Source: Macropodus opercularis
Lineage: Eukaryota; Chordata; Actinopteri; Anabantiformes; Osphronemidae
Length of the DNA: 64,000 bases
Assembly (NCBI GenBank): GCA_030770545.1
Contig: CM061109.1
Span: forward strand, 12,508,001 to 12,572,000
Direction of reading: 5' to 3'
Within the stretch, counting starts at the first letter, position 1, and every line of letters starts with the position of its first letter. The translations under genes and the position numbers were made by a program. Of this stretch, positions 1 through 12,222 are shown piece by piece. Under the pieces are notes generated by a model, which saw nothing but the letters and a program-made list of their open reading frames with translations, did no database searches and was not told where the DNA came from.

Positions 1-57
1 GGTAAATTTGAAATGAAGTTGGCAACATGTTAAGTGCTGTGTAACTCCAATCAACAG

Positions 58-1488
58 AGCGATGATCTGTGGTCCCTCATCGAAGCCCACGATGGGAAGG
101 AGCTGAAGCTGTATGTCTACAACACAGACACAGACAACTGTCGTGAGGTGCTCATCAGTCCTAACTCTGACTGGGGTGGAGAGGGCAGGTAGTACGCCTC
201 CTAATACCAAGCAATCTAATTCATTATACCAGACATTTCTGAAGTTATTTAATAATGTTTTACCAAAGTGCTTAAGTTCATGCTTGAGGCTTCAGTCTTG
301 GGTGTGTTGGGCGTTTTCACCCACCGGCATTGCTGTGTTTTTGTCTCTTCAGTCTAGGATGTGGGATTGGTTATGGCTACCTCCACAGGATACCTACACT
401 GCCCTTTTCAGAAGGCAAAAAGATCAGTTATCCTGCACAGACTCCTAATGAACCAGCTCCTCCGTCTAAAGATGGATTCACAGAGGTAGTTCTGCAAGTA
501 AAGTGCTTGGAGCCAGGAAAAACATTTTGAGCACAGCACTAGATTTTATATCTTGTGAATATTGTCCTTTTGGGGTTTAGGTCCATCTATCTGCTGTCGT
601 TCCAACCGTTCCTGTGTCTTCTGCGTCGACTGGATTTGAGCGATCGTTCGCTGGCCTGTCAGTCACCTATAATCCAACCACTGACTTTACAAATCACCAG
701 ACGGGTAAATGATCATCCAGTTTTAAATGTTGGTGGAATCCAAACGTCCAGACTTCAAAGGGTTGCTTAAAGAAATAAACGTTAGTCCTGGTAATGTTTA
801 CCATGTTAATGACAGTTTTGTTAAATGTGGTTTCAGAAGCTCCTACAGTTCAACTGCATGAACAACCCTCATCACAGAGTCCTCCCCTGTCAGTCAGTCC
901 TGCTCCAACACTACCAGGTCAGTGGAAACTTGTGAGACTAGCAGCTCAGCTTCTCTTTAAAACCTAACCTAAATAAAAGTGTCTAATACAAATATATTTG
1001 TTGCACAGGTGTAATGCATTTACATAGAGGCCTTCCACCGCTTCCTAATTTGCCAAACCTCAATGGGACCTTGCTAGACATGAGCCAAGTGTTGCCAGCT
1101 GGAGTTGGATCACAACATGCAGGTACCTTTTACTTCTGTAGTGTTTCTTGAAAATAGTGCCCTGCTGTTAAATGGTCGGTATAAAAGTTGGTACAACTGT
1201 AACGTTTTCGTGCTGTTCAAAGTATGGCGTTCTGGTATGTTACAGATTTTTGTGTTGCACTCTGTAGGTCTGCCACCTCTTACCCTGCCCGGTGTGGTTC
1301 CTGGTGTTATGCTGCCTCCATCTGACTTTGTTCTTCCTCCCATCACTGATAATATAGCTCCTGCTGTTACACAAGTTGTGATAGGTCCCTTCAGCCAAAT
1401 AAACAGCTCACTAACCAAGATCCCCGTCCCATCAATAGTGGCAACCTCTGAATCTATAAACATCACAATGTCTGCAGACTCATCTTAG
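58..1488 (+). CDS. gorasp2: Golgi reassembly-stacking protein 2 (GRASP55), 3' part only
   Basis: Peripheral Golgi protein that tethers medial/trans cisternae and links the Golgi ribbon. Six exons are visible: 58-188, 353-485, 581-704, 837-917, 1009-1122 and 1268-1488, all with GT-AG junctions and matching phases. They encode the last 267 residues; the N-terminal part (first PDZ domain) lies left of the window. The first two exons give the GRASP second PDZ domain, with the diagnostic strings LKLYVYNTDTDNCREV and GCGIGYGYLHRIPT. The remaining exons give the proline/serine/threonine-rich tail, including a PPLPNLPN segment, which is regulatory in this family. The stop TAG is at 1486-1488. The gene converges with tlk1, as in human. 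Family and paralogue are secure: GORASP1 lies elsewhere in human and the neighbours are those of GORASP2. Confidence 0.95.
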
Positions 1489-2135
1489 CAGCCATTTAAT
1501 GTTCCCGACTTGCTTTCTGCCTGTATACAATATAACCAGTCTCTTAGTAGCACTTCAGTTGACAAATTGCTCCTATACACAGTAAGGATTGCTGTAGAAA
1601 AGAACATCAGTATCTCAAGCGTGCTGGAACTACATCAGCAGTCTGTTCACTTGCAGGAATTTCCTTAGAAATAGGTGTCAAAACAAAACCATGTAGACAG
1701 CTGAGGCTCTGCACTCGAAGGGGTTTGTGGATGGTTGGTGAAGCAAAAAGTACAAGAACCATTCCGAGGTTTCAACAGAGAGCAGATTTGCAGTCTTCAG
1801 CACCATTCATGCTATAGTAAAAGGTGATGCGTGAACGTGGAAACAAATGTAAAAATGTGGGGAAACCAGTTACTTTTAAGTGTGCAAATATCTAAGGGTT
1901 GCGATCTTGAGGGGAAGACAGGGTACAAACTGGGATTTGCTTTTTACTTGCCTGCTGTAAAGCTTTTAAAGACAAACTTTCATTTTTGTATAAAAATAAT
2001 TTGTAAAGAGAGATGTTACCTTGATTAAACTGATGTATTTTGTTTAAAGGTTCTGGTCTCGGGTTCTGTTTGACGCATTACTAAATGTGACCACATGGTG
2101 TCAGTGGCCGCTCAGATTATTAAGGCTATAATAAA
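1489..2135 (+). other. gorasp2: gorasp2 3' UTR and candidate poly(A) signals
   Basis: No coding signal follows the gorasp2 stop. ATTAAA at 2024-2029 followed by a T/G-rich stretch is the nearest plausible poly(A) signal. A canonical AATAAA at 2130-2135 is an alternative, which would bring the transcript end very close to the tlk1 end on the other strand. Which one is used cannot be read from sequence. Confidence 0.55.
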
Positions 2136-2159
2136 AGATATGGTCAATAGAATACTTTC

Positions 2160-3019
2160 CACAATAATATATTTCCTGGTATTTATTATTCACTTCTGGC
2201 AGAACTGTACAATTTGTACCCAAAGTGGAACATACAGCCCTTGAAAAAGTAAGAGCAACAAAAGGAATCCACTCCAGGAAACCAATTTTATACCGGGACA
2301 TTGTAAATCGTTGTACGTTTGTAAGATACTGCTGCAGCTCACTTGAAATTTCACCTACACATTTTCCAATGTAATTGTTACTTCATGTTCCTGCATAGGG
2401 TTTTACACATAAATTTTTCTACATTTGGTTATTTTGTGCATTAAATGTAAGTATGCTGCCCCAACCTACATGTCACTAGATGCCACTTGTTTGCTACACA
2501 TTACATTCTCTTGGCTAAGTAACACAAATTAAAGCCTAACATTTGAGAAATCAAAATATTTCAGCAAAATCAAAAGTGAAATATTTGCAGTTCTATGATG
2601 ACCGTCACAGTAATTTAATTCTAGCAGCTGAATCAGTTTGCACAATGGCAGGACCATGTTATTTAATCTAAATGACTGGCTGCCACGTCTCCCTTTGGCC
2701 CTTTAAGGCTATCTGCAATGTCTGAACAGAGTCCAGTCACATTTTTTTTTTTTCAAGATACGTTGTCATTTTCAGTGCTTTTTTCAGACCTTCACAATTT
2801 CCTTTTACCCGCTGTCCTTTAAAATGTTCATCGTCCTTTCATTGATCAAGTCCTGATTAACGCAAGAGGCAACCTGGCACAGGTCAGGAGGCTTTTTTCC
2901 ACCCGTGTCCTGCTCCTCTTGTTGCCGGCTGGTCCTTCTACCAGCCCAAGCCTTTGAGAGCATCTGTAGGAGCAACTTGGTCAACTTGTTTGTTTTTTTT
3001 TTGTCACAGTTCAAGGCCG
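2160..3019 (-). other. tlk1: tlk1 3' UTR
   Basis: Non-coding stretch downstream of the tlk1 stop on the minus strand. TTTATT at 2182-2187 reads as AATAAA on the minus strand and is the likely poly(A) signal, giving a 3' UTR of about 0.85 kb. It contains T-runs near 2742-2753 and 2993-3002 and no long conserved reading frame. Confidence 0.6.
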
Positions 3020-5312
3020 TCAATATGAGATTATACTGGAGGACGCTGGTCCTGGACCAGCAGTGTTCATCTGCAGATTTCCAGAGGAGCTTGATCTTCG
3101 TATGTGAGGGAGCAGGTAGGGGTCACCTCCCAGCTGGTGAACACCGATACGGTCTTCCTTCCTGTATGCCAGACACCGCCTTATAAAGGCCTGGAGGGGG
3201 GGAAACTGTGTCAACAATGCTTCTGTAAAACTGCCCTTGATAAAAAGACATTTTATGGTTTACACACCTTTGCTTCATTACTGGACACAGGCTTGACAGG
3301 AAACTGGACATCGGTAGCTTTGAGTATGGTGTTCTCCTGCAGGATGTCCTGTTGTGACTGATTGTGTCCAAAAGGCTGGGGAAAGAAAATAGTGCTTAAT
3401 TGTCAAGAATACATAATCAACATGCTACGAGGAATAATCTGGATTTCTCTGCCTACCTTCCTTCCGTACAGACACTGGAAAAAAATAACACCCACAGACC
3501 AAACGTCCACCTTATTTGAGATCTTTGGAGGCTCTTTGCCAACCACAAAACATTCAGGAGGCAAGTACCTGGACAGAATGAAAAACAAGTTTAGTGTCTG
3601 CCTATTAACTCTTCTCTCTCTCATTCTTTTTTATAACAACATATGATCAGTTTAGAAAATATGCAGGTTAGATTAAAACGACAACAGGTCACATACAATT
3701 GTTTTACTTGCAATAACTGCACAAGGTAATAATTACGTGTTAATAATTTAACATTTAAATGTGATTCAAGTGTTTACTCACCAGTAGGTTCCAGCACCCT
3801 GTGATGTTAGGTCCATCCCGTCTACATCATAATTGTCGTCATCCATGATTTTGGACAAACCAAAGTCAGTGATTTTGATTTCCCCACAGGCTGTGCCATC
3901 CACTAACAAGATATTACCTGGAAACCAAAAGGTAAATGACTAAGTTAATCTTTTTTTTTCCTAGTGCTGACACTTGACTGATGACATTCATTAACTACTT
4001 TGAGGTCATGAATTGTCCAGAAGGGTTTGGTTACCTGGCTTAAGGTCATAGTGGATGATAGGTGGTTTGATTTCATTCAGGTATTTTAGTGCATTGACAA
4101 TCTGCATGACAATGGAGCGAGCTTCCTTCTCAGACATTAGCTTATGCTGCTTTAAATAAAAGTCCAAGTCGTTGCCTTCGCAGTACTCCATAACGGTGCA
4201 AAACCTATGGAATGAATGAGAAACAGAATGAATGAGAGTCCTCCATCAGAAACCCATTAAACAGTTCTGTAAATGCAGACAGACTAGTTACTAACGTGTC
4301 TGTGTCCAGTGAGAAATAGTCATAAAGTTTCACGATTCTGGGATGGTCCAGCTCCTTGTGTATTCTGTACTCTCGGCACGCATGCCTGCACAGGGCAACA
4401 TTAAAGGTATTGTTAGTAACACTAATTACAGTCTGCTGCACCTGAGGTTACATCTTTGCCAAAAGGCCAACATACTTGTGATAGTTCTCCTTTTTCTCTT
4501 CCCTCCAGTTCTTGTTAAGTTGGTGGATTTTCACAGCAGCATATCGTTGCTCAATCAAATCAAAAGCCTGTACAACATAAAGTTATCTAATAAAACTGAA
4601 CAGCAGCACCTGCTTTTATTTTGAAAACTATACCATCAATATTTAATAACTTACCTTGTAAACTTCACTAAAGCCCCCTCTCCCCAGGAGGTGCAGGAGC
4701 AGATATCGTTCATTCAGCGTTGGGTGATCTTTAAATCTATATTTGGAATAAAAAGCACAGGACACAATTTAAACAACAGACTCCCTCAAGTCTGTCAACA
4801 AAGAAAACAGCCACAGTCTTACTTAATATTACCACTCCGACTCTGGATATTGGCCTCATCCTGTTTCAATGTCAATGTGGTAACTGTCAAAGAAACTGAT
4901 TCAGACTCACTGTGAACTGTCTTCATTATTTATTCTCTTCAGCTCCCGAATGTGAAGGTTGCGCACTCTCTCCAGACGCTCCAGCTCTGCCTGGATCTCA
5001 GCTTCTTCCTATAAATGATTCAAGCACACAAACACAAATGCACAGAAGAAACTTCAGAAAACTGACTACAAGGAGAGGAGCTCATCCCACTCGTACACAG
5101 ATGACTAGTTCTGTATTAAATATTAACGGCTGACTTGGCACAGTCTGTCAAGGGCTCTCTGTGATGCTTATTCAGTAGGAAAACAATGAATACAGACAAG
5201 CTACCGGTTCAATCCTTCCTTAGCATGATTCATGCAAAGTAACAGTAATTTGGCTGAGAGAAAAGATGATTAGGTTCAGAATGTTACAGCCTAATACTGA
5301 CAACTAGTTGGT

Positions 5313-5350
<38 letters not shown>

Positions 5351-8300
5351 ATTCCTGAAATGAGAAATTCAGCTTTAATCAACTGACAAACCTTCTTGAG
5401 ATGCCCAAGTCGCAGTTTGAAGATCTCTTCCTGTTCGTGGTACTCTGCTAGTGTCAGCCTTCCCATAAGGAGAGAAATAAGAAATCAATTTGCTTGTGTC
5501 AACAGAAGCTCAGTAAGTCATTTCAAATTATGCTCTAACTGCTTTACAACTGCTACTGCAAAAGAACAAAGCGGAGACAACACTGGCCCTGATGTCGTGG
5601 CATTTGTGTGGCGAATAGCTGCACTGACGTCTACGACTAACAGAAGGCCTGAACTCACAGCTGAGGTAGGCTGGGTTTTAGAAAGGGATCACTTTCCGCT
5701 CCGTTCACCGCCTTGGTTTTGCGTTGCTTTGGCTCCGAGTTCGTGGTTGGTGCTTGGGAGTTGCTGGAGGTTGGAGGTTTCCTCTTGGCTAGAAGTTTTC
5801 TCTGCCTTTCAATATCCTCCCTCTGTTGGTTTATCCACTCTTGCTGCCTGCAGCGTCAAACAGTGCATTTGTTTTAAAAGATTATCTTAAAAAACCCTTA
5901 AGAGGTTAGACAACACAAAAAACAAGCCATAAGGCTCTGAGTCCTCAATTTCTCCAAGTTCTGATGTGATCCTGGGGGATGAGCAGATGATAATCAGTAT
6001 ATACTCTGTATAATCAGAGCATGTGAGGTTACGGCCTTGTTTGTCAAGGTTCTGGTAACTCCAGAAAACTACATTCTTACAGTATCCTATATGCATTTAT
6101 ACAGTGATCGTCTAAAGAAAACAATAGCTGCTGTGAAAATGAGAAATGTATTCATTATAGTCATGCCAACACTTTTGAGAAACCTCTGCATTAGAAAAAG
6201 GTGTTAGTACGATATCAGTTAGCACATTGTCGTTATAACCGTTAGAATGGAGATCTTAGTGTCTAATGACAGATTTTTTGAAACATATATTATTCTAACA
6301 AGATTCTGAAACCCAGTCTTACTTCACGAGGTTTTGGAAGGCGTAGCCATCTGTCCACTGTTCAGTGAACGAGGCTCCATGTCTCACTGTAGTGAAATGG
6401 CCTAAACGTAGCCTGTCCTGCATACTCTTCTCCCGACAGGCCTGCTTCTCTTGAGTGCTCTGAACAACATAAAATGACGTTTACATTCGTGGGATTGTTT
6501 ACAAGTTGAACATAGATAAAAGGTTAATAAAAACACAATTTACCTTTTCTATAAGCAACTTCTTGCTCATGGTGATGCATTTATTCAAGCGTTCCTTGTA
6601 TTTTTCAAGTAATTTTTGTTGTTCATCTATCTGTCTCCTGAGGTCACAGTTTGTCTATGAAGAAGAAACATTTCTTTAGGAGCCACAAATTACATTGGAT
6701 TTACAAGACAATCAGCCAAAATATTAAAATTAAGGTTAAACATTTTTATTACCCCACTAAATCCAATTAGTGTTGCACTACATTAAAAACCCAGACCACT
6801 CAGGCTTTTGTGTAACGTAGCAAACAATATCTGCTTACCCTTAGCAAATCATCTATTCTCCCTTCCTTCTTCTCAAGGTCGAGATTCTTGGTGCTTTCAA
6901 GGGCAGCCAATTTCAACACTGTAAGGTCAGTCTAGAATGAAAAACAACATTTAAAAAAAAAATTCTCTTCAGTCCTAAACATTTGAAAGTTATTAAATAA
7001 AACAAAAAAACATTCCCTGTACCTGAACCAATTTGACTGCTAGTTGCTTTGGATGCATCATGTGGTCCCCAAAAGACAGACAGGTAGGAGATGAACTATT
7101 TTGTCTAAGCTGCAAACAAAACAGACTTGTTTCTTGACAGGGCAATGCCAAGTGGCGCAGCAAAAGATTACGAACACAAGATTTATATTTACAGCAGTGC
7201 CCTGAGTGGAGTGGGAATGTGAGTTCTGGGGTGAACGAATCACTGGTTGGAGACCTCTCACAGGACTGGACCCATTTCCTCCCTGGAACTAAAAAGGTAA
7301 CAACAAATGACATTACTGTGTGACATTTATCAACAGTGAATTATTTACAAACAGGAAATTGAATACAGCTCAGATAAGGAACAAAGACTGAAACACCTGA
7401 CAGAACACTTACATCAAAATAATCACTGATTTTGGGTCCTCGCACAATGGATTTTCCTGTGAAAGGAAAAAGAAAAAAAATAAGATGGGATTTATTGATA
7501 TATTCAAGGGAATACAGCAATAAGCCAAAGTATGTACATAAAGACACTAACCTTGGCTGCTCTCTGATTGAGTCTCTGGTTTCCTTTTTCTTCCTCTAGT
7601 TGTTTCGGATTGTTTCTTCTCTGGGGTCTGAAGAAGTTGTTTTATTAAAGCAAACTTTTACAAAACAGTTACTTTGGAAAAAGCTATATTTTTAAAAACA
7701 CAAACAGCCTTTATGTTATTTGATCATATACCTACCGAATAAGCGGGAGAACTGCCTCTTTTCACATCTGACCCCTATTAATTGAGAGGCAAACATTTTA
7801 CTACGTCTAATGCACTTTATGGAAGTTTAACAAAGATGTGTCAAGCAGTTGCAACCAGTCTGAAAATTACATATTTTTTCTTTTCGTAAATGCATAATCC
7901 TACAAAAATATGCGGCTTTAGCAATACTACTACTGCAAATCACAAACGATAAAGTGGCATCTGTGTGCTGCTAGGGTTTATGGAATATAAAATATGAAAC
8001 AAATTCAGTCTGAAGGCTTATTTAATGCCAGGAAACAAGGTGATGTTTGGTACCCTACGTTGTAATAATGGAGAACAGGTCCCAACATCCTTTAGCCAAA
8101 CCGATATCCATTAGGATGGCTATTTTTAAACCCTAGCTCTCTAACTGCAACTCAAAAGTAGCTGATTTGTACGAACCATCAAAAGGCAGAAACCTGTGCA
8201 TATCAAGAAACTATTTAACATAAGTTAAATAAATAAAATAAACCGCTAAAGAAAACTAACTGCAGTCAGTGATGACTGCCATCTTGAACGTATGTAGACA

Positions 8301-8630
8301 TTATCTAGATGAGCATGTGAAAGTAGTTAATGTGAAGAGTAGGACAAAAAATTGGACCTATACCTCTGACTCCTTGTCACTTGAAGATCCCAGACTTCCA
8401 AAACTCTGATTTGAACATTCATTATTGGTCAAACCCTGGAAAGAATTCAGACTGAAAATAGTATTTTGACCACAGAACACTGAGATAATTGACAATGATA
8501 AATATTCACTCACTTTGGTTCCCCCACTTGTGCTGCCAGTGCTGCCCCCTGTGCTGCCGCTGACTCCGCCTATGAAGCGTGCCTCCAGCAGCTCCTGTCT
8601 CCGGGGGTCCAGGCTGTGCAGCTCCTCCAT
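3020..8630 (-). CDS. tlk1: Serine/threonine-protein kinase tousled-like 1
   Basis: Nuclear S-phase kinase; the family phosphorylates ASF1 histone chaperones and promotes replication-coupled chromatin assembly. Twenty-one coding exons (5' to 3' on minus): 8630-8514, 8435-8364, 7774-7736, 7627-7552, 7456-7413, 7288-7193, 7109-7023, 6931-6839, 6654-6544, 6459-6323, 5847-5659, 5458-5392, 5008-4911, 4736-4655, 4567-4476, 4385-4296, 4204-4035, 3917-3782, 3568-3457, 3375-3268, 3190-3020. Phases close on 728 aa. The N-terminal half is Ser-rich then coiled-coil. The kinase domain spans about residues 421-700: glycine loop GRGGFSEVYK at 427-436, catalytic Lys449, HYDLKPGN with Asp550 (HYD replacing HRD, normal for TLKs), DFG at 571-573 and PPE in place of APE near 602-604. 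The segment NSQAPTTNSEPKQRK favours TLK1 over TLK2. The chosen ATG gives MEELHSLDPRRQELLEAR; human TLK1 has about 47 extra N-terminal residues that I could not find here. Confidence 0.96.
5314..5346. repeat. Poly-T/poly-A run of 33
   Basis: Uninterrupted run of 33 T on the plus strand, lying in a tlk1 intron about 45 bases past the donor of exon 5458-5392. It is a homopolymer microsatellite and is likely length-variable. Confidence 0.95.
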
Positions 8631-8635
8631 GGTGC

Positions 8636-11266
8636 CTGTTAAGATTAGCAACAATTCACAGCATGTCTCAGTTATTCAAGATTCGTCTTGACTGCCCGCT
8701 CAAGAGAACAGCAGGCAGTAGCAAGATTGTTAATTACATTTAACATAGGGTTTGAGATTAAGAAAAACATTATCAGATTAGAATATTTGGTCTTGGTTGA
8801 GAACATCGGCCAAACAAAACACACATCCATTCGCCAGCAACACTTAACAGTTTTTGGGACTGAGATGACAAGCAGGATTTAGTACTACTTAAGCCACCAA
8901 GAACAGCTTAACACAACTAGCAGTAATAACAAAACAAAATGATTTGTTACAACTCAAAATGCAAAGTAAAAAGAATTTATGTGCCACATCACTTTTATCA
9001 TGAGAGTCCAAGAGCAATGTTTGGACTGCTGGGCAATGATGAATGATGCCCCTGTGAGACTGTTACGTGAGCTCCCTGGGCTTCAGTGTTGCTGCAGACT
9101 CGGAGGGGTCTGCCCACAAAACCTGTGCTTTAATGAGACAACCATTTTGAATCTGCTAAGCACTACAGAGCCGTGCATTTTATCTGAGAGCAACAGAGAA
9201 CAGGGATTTTAAAAATACCTATATCTCTACTGCTCGCAGAAACAGTCACGACCCGTAGCAGTCGAGTCTTGTGTTAGTTACGCAATCCAAACCAAAATTA
9301 TTTAAGATCTCCTGGAAATGTTTTTAACTCTGATCTATAAGCACACAATGATTATGTGGATGACAGTGACAGACTGGAGCTAATCTGAATTAATTAAACC
9401 ATCGTCATATGATGAAAACCATTTGCAACATTTGAGTAGGCAGGTGAAAAAGGAATCAAAATGGTAAAAACACACCATACAGACAGGGAAGGAGTGTTGC
9501 AAAACCATCTAATACTGCCCAAGACGAGTATGACTAAGTGGCAGTGGGGCTTTTCAGCACTACTTCTGGGAACTGACATGAATTACAATCTGCTTTACAG
9601 ATGAGAAAATATAGGAAAACACTTTTGATCACAATAACTGTTTATTGGCGCGAGATATTGTTTATAAATTACTGAGTAAATGGACCCAAAAAAGAGAAGC
9701 TGCAGGAAGTTAAATACTACTTGTCTGTAATGTCAACTTCCTTGTGAACATATGCAAATAATTTATTACAACCACACACAAAGGATTCAAATCTCAAAAC
9801 AGTCATCTTAGAAAAGGTCCAAATTTGAAATTAAACACTCAGGTTTCACCATGTCACACATTTTAGCATAAAAAAACACCTCTATACTATCTATTTTTCC
9901 TCACTTACTTTCCAAGAACTCTCATCTTTCACCTCACTACAGTTTAAATAGCAAGTATTAACTTGTATAGTGACTAGATGGACTGGTATGTTCACTGTTA
10001 CTTCATCCTAAGCAATATTTTATTCAGCAGAGGCTGTTGAGGGAACCAAGCGTTTTAGGAATTGTATGATTGTACATACAAAACCACAATCTTTATGGGA
10101 AGTCTTCCCTCTTTTGATTTGCTGTAACCGCATCTCAGCCATACCAGAGCCTTTTTAATGTTTCACATCAAAAACACAAATCAGCTGTTTGCTCTCTCTC
10201 TCTCTCTTAAAGGATTCTCCTTTGTTTCAAGCATGAAGGCCTCAGTGCACAATTACCTATATCCAGGCCCCTGCAGGAATAAGCGGTTGAACCCTTACAA
10301 CCCTTGCTGTGGATGTCATTTTAACTCCATGCTGCTCAGCACTGACCACCTGTTTAAAGGCAAACACTCCACTGGGTCACATCTACTGGTAGCCCAATAG
10401 TAATAAAATCAGTATAAGCAACCTGTTAACAACTTAGATCTATGAGTGGCATCTTAAGGAGGCAGCCATCACTGGCCACACTCAACACACAAAGAACTGT
10501 GAAGCAGAATAGAACTGAGTTTAGGGTCTCCATCAACACAGCGTTTCTGGTGGTGTAAGAAGGCTTCAAATGACAGGCTCGTCCATGGCTGTTGGGGTTA
10601 GCATGCAGCACAGCCCAAAGCGGTGTCCCTTCAGGGGGCTGTCGTCTCAGTAACACTAAAGGGTCACACCGTGGTTAGCATAGGGCTACGAGAGAGCACA
10701 GCCTGCACTTACTGCTGTCCAAGACTGTTTCTGCACCGTTAAGACGATGATGACTATGTTAACACTGTCCCCCCAGGAAAACCACAGTCAAACACACGCT
10801 GGCTAATCTATTACTTGCTACCAGTTCGTGATATGAACCCAAGCATCAGCAGGAACTAGTTGGTTCCTCGGTTTGCTCTCGCACATCAATCCTACGTCTG
10901 TCGATAACTTGACTGGTGTCTGCTCTCCTAACGGCGGCGTGGCCACCGAAGGATGCACCGTAGTGTAGCCGTAAGCGTCCAGCTGTGGTGAAGGGTTAAC
11001 CCATCGCCATTATGCCCGGAGTTGTCTTTATGTTAGTGCACTGGCCTGAGCAGGGGAACACGGTCCTGCCTTCGGATCTACCGATCTGCCGAACAGGCTC
11101 AATGGACTTTGGAGCTGACGCGCTACTGTAACGTTAGCTAGCAAGCAGGTCTCGCCACCAAGATTTGTTTGGTCATTTTAATACACATTCCGTCCGCTCT
11201 ACAAAAAAATTATACCAAGCGAAAAAAGCAGAGGCAAGTTAAGCGTCCAAAATCGTCTCACGATAC
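8636..11266 (-). other. tlk1: tlk1 first intron and 5' region, no further coding exon seen
   Basis: The exon holding the tlk1 ATG begins at 8635, after an acceptor AG on the minus strand. Between there and the CpG-rich block I see no exon resembling the human TLK1 N-terminal extension. A candidate non-coding first exon ends at 11267, with donor GGAAG|gtatcg on the minus strand. Its sequence would be open in frame with the ATG for some codons, but it contains no Met and meets a TAG. Most of the interval is AT-rich intron. Confidence 0.4.
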
Positions 11267-11780
11267 CTTCCAGGGCCTTCAGCACTGCCGTGGTGCGTTG
11301 CTGAAAACACAGTCCGTACTGGGGACGTGGAGAGCTGGGACCAAAGATGGCGTCCCCTCCAAACTTCCACTACTTTGGACACTCATCAAGCTACTTTTCG
11401 TGTGTAGCCGCCGCAGCGCACACGGTTGCTCTCTCACACCGGCCGTGAAATTAAGCGCCCGGCGCGCCGCGCTTGTCTTTGCGTGGACACGGCGCCTGCA
11501 GCGCAGTGAAAATGTGTCGACAAATGGATGCGATAGGACACAAACCTCTTCACCCCTCGGCAGCGCGTCCTGGCTCCAGGACTGGCTCCGCGTCTTCGAG
11601 TGGCTGTCTGTGAAACGTCATGCTCCGTGTGCAAAGTCCTTATCGCGAGGCCGATTCGCCTTTAACGTCAGCGACAAGAACATTTTACTCACTGAAAACT
11701 TGTCAAACGGCGGCGCACGTGACCCGCCCTCCGCCACAGTTTGTGCGGACGCTACGGACCGACATCTGTGGAAAATGTGA
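11267..11780 (-). promoter_or_regulatory. tlk1: CpG-rich promoter region of tlk1 (inferred)
   Basis: This stretch is clearly richer in G+C and CpG than its flanks, for example around 11455-11500. It sits upstream of tlk1 on the minus strand and downstream of mettl8. It contains AAGATGGCG at 11344-11352, which resembles a YY1 core. No transcription start can be placed from sequence alone. Confidence 0.45.
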
Positions 11781-12222
11781 CTTTTCTTTCTCTCTTTTTA
11801 CATGTTAACGAATGAATGAATGAGTTTCAGTCGCGACATTAATAAGTTCTTTATTTAGTGGTCAACGTGGAAGAGACTTATGAGATGTCATAATTTCAAC
11901 ATCTTTAACTTTACTTTCTGATACTTTGAGTTTATTCGGTGCATCCATAATATAGGATTTATCTCCGTTATTAATCACAATGTGATGCTTCTTCGTTGTA
12001 TTTCCAGCTGTGAACGTTGTCTTATTATAGTGAACATACGTTTCTTATTAATGAAATTATAGAACTAGGCTATTAAAACAGACGTGTTATAAAACTTGTA
12101 TAACTGTTTATTGCACACAGTTTTGTTGTTTGTAAAAAAAATAAAAATAAAAATAAAAAAACACAATCCTTTCAGGATTAATCGGCAGCAAATGTCCAGA
12201 GGTGGCTGTTTAGGGTATGATT
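11781..12222 (-). other. tlk1-mettl8 spacer and mettl8 3' UTR
   Basis: AT-rich and without coding signal. TTTATT at 12107-12112 reads as AATAAA on the minus strand, about 110 bases past the mettl8 stop, and is the likely mettl8 poly(A) signal. That leaves roughly 300 bases between the mettl8 transcript end and the tlk1 promoter block. Confidence 0.5.

Noticed and set aside
5887..6096. Open minus-strand segment with an acceptor-like CCCCAG in tlk1
   Set aside because: Exons 6459-6323 and 5847-5659 join in frame as in the human protein, leaving no place for an extra exon.
11169..11780. 203-codon open frame on the plus strand
   Set aside because: It lies in the CpG-rich tlk1 promoter block, the translation resembles nothing known, and GC-rich DNA is naturally poor in stops.
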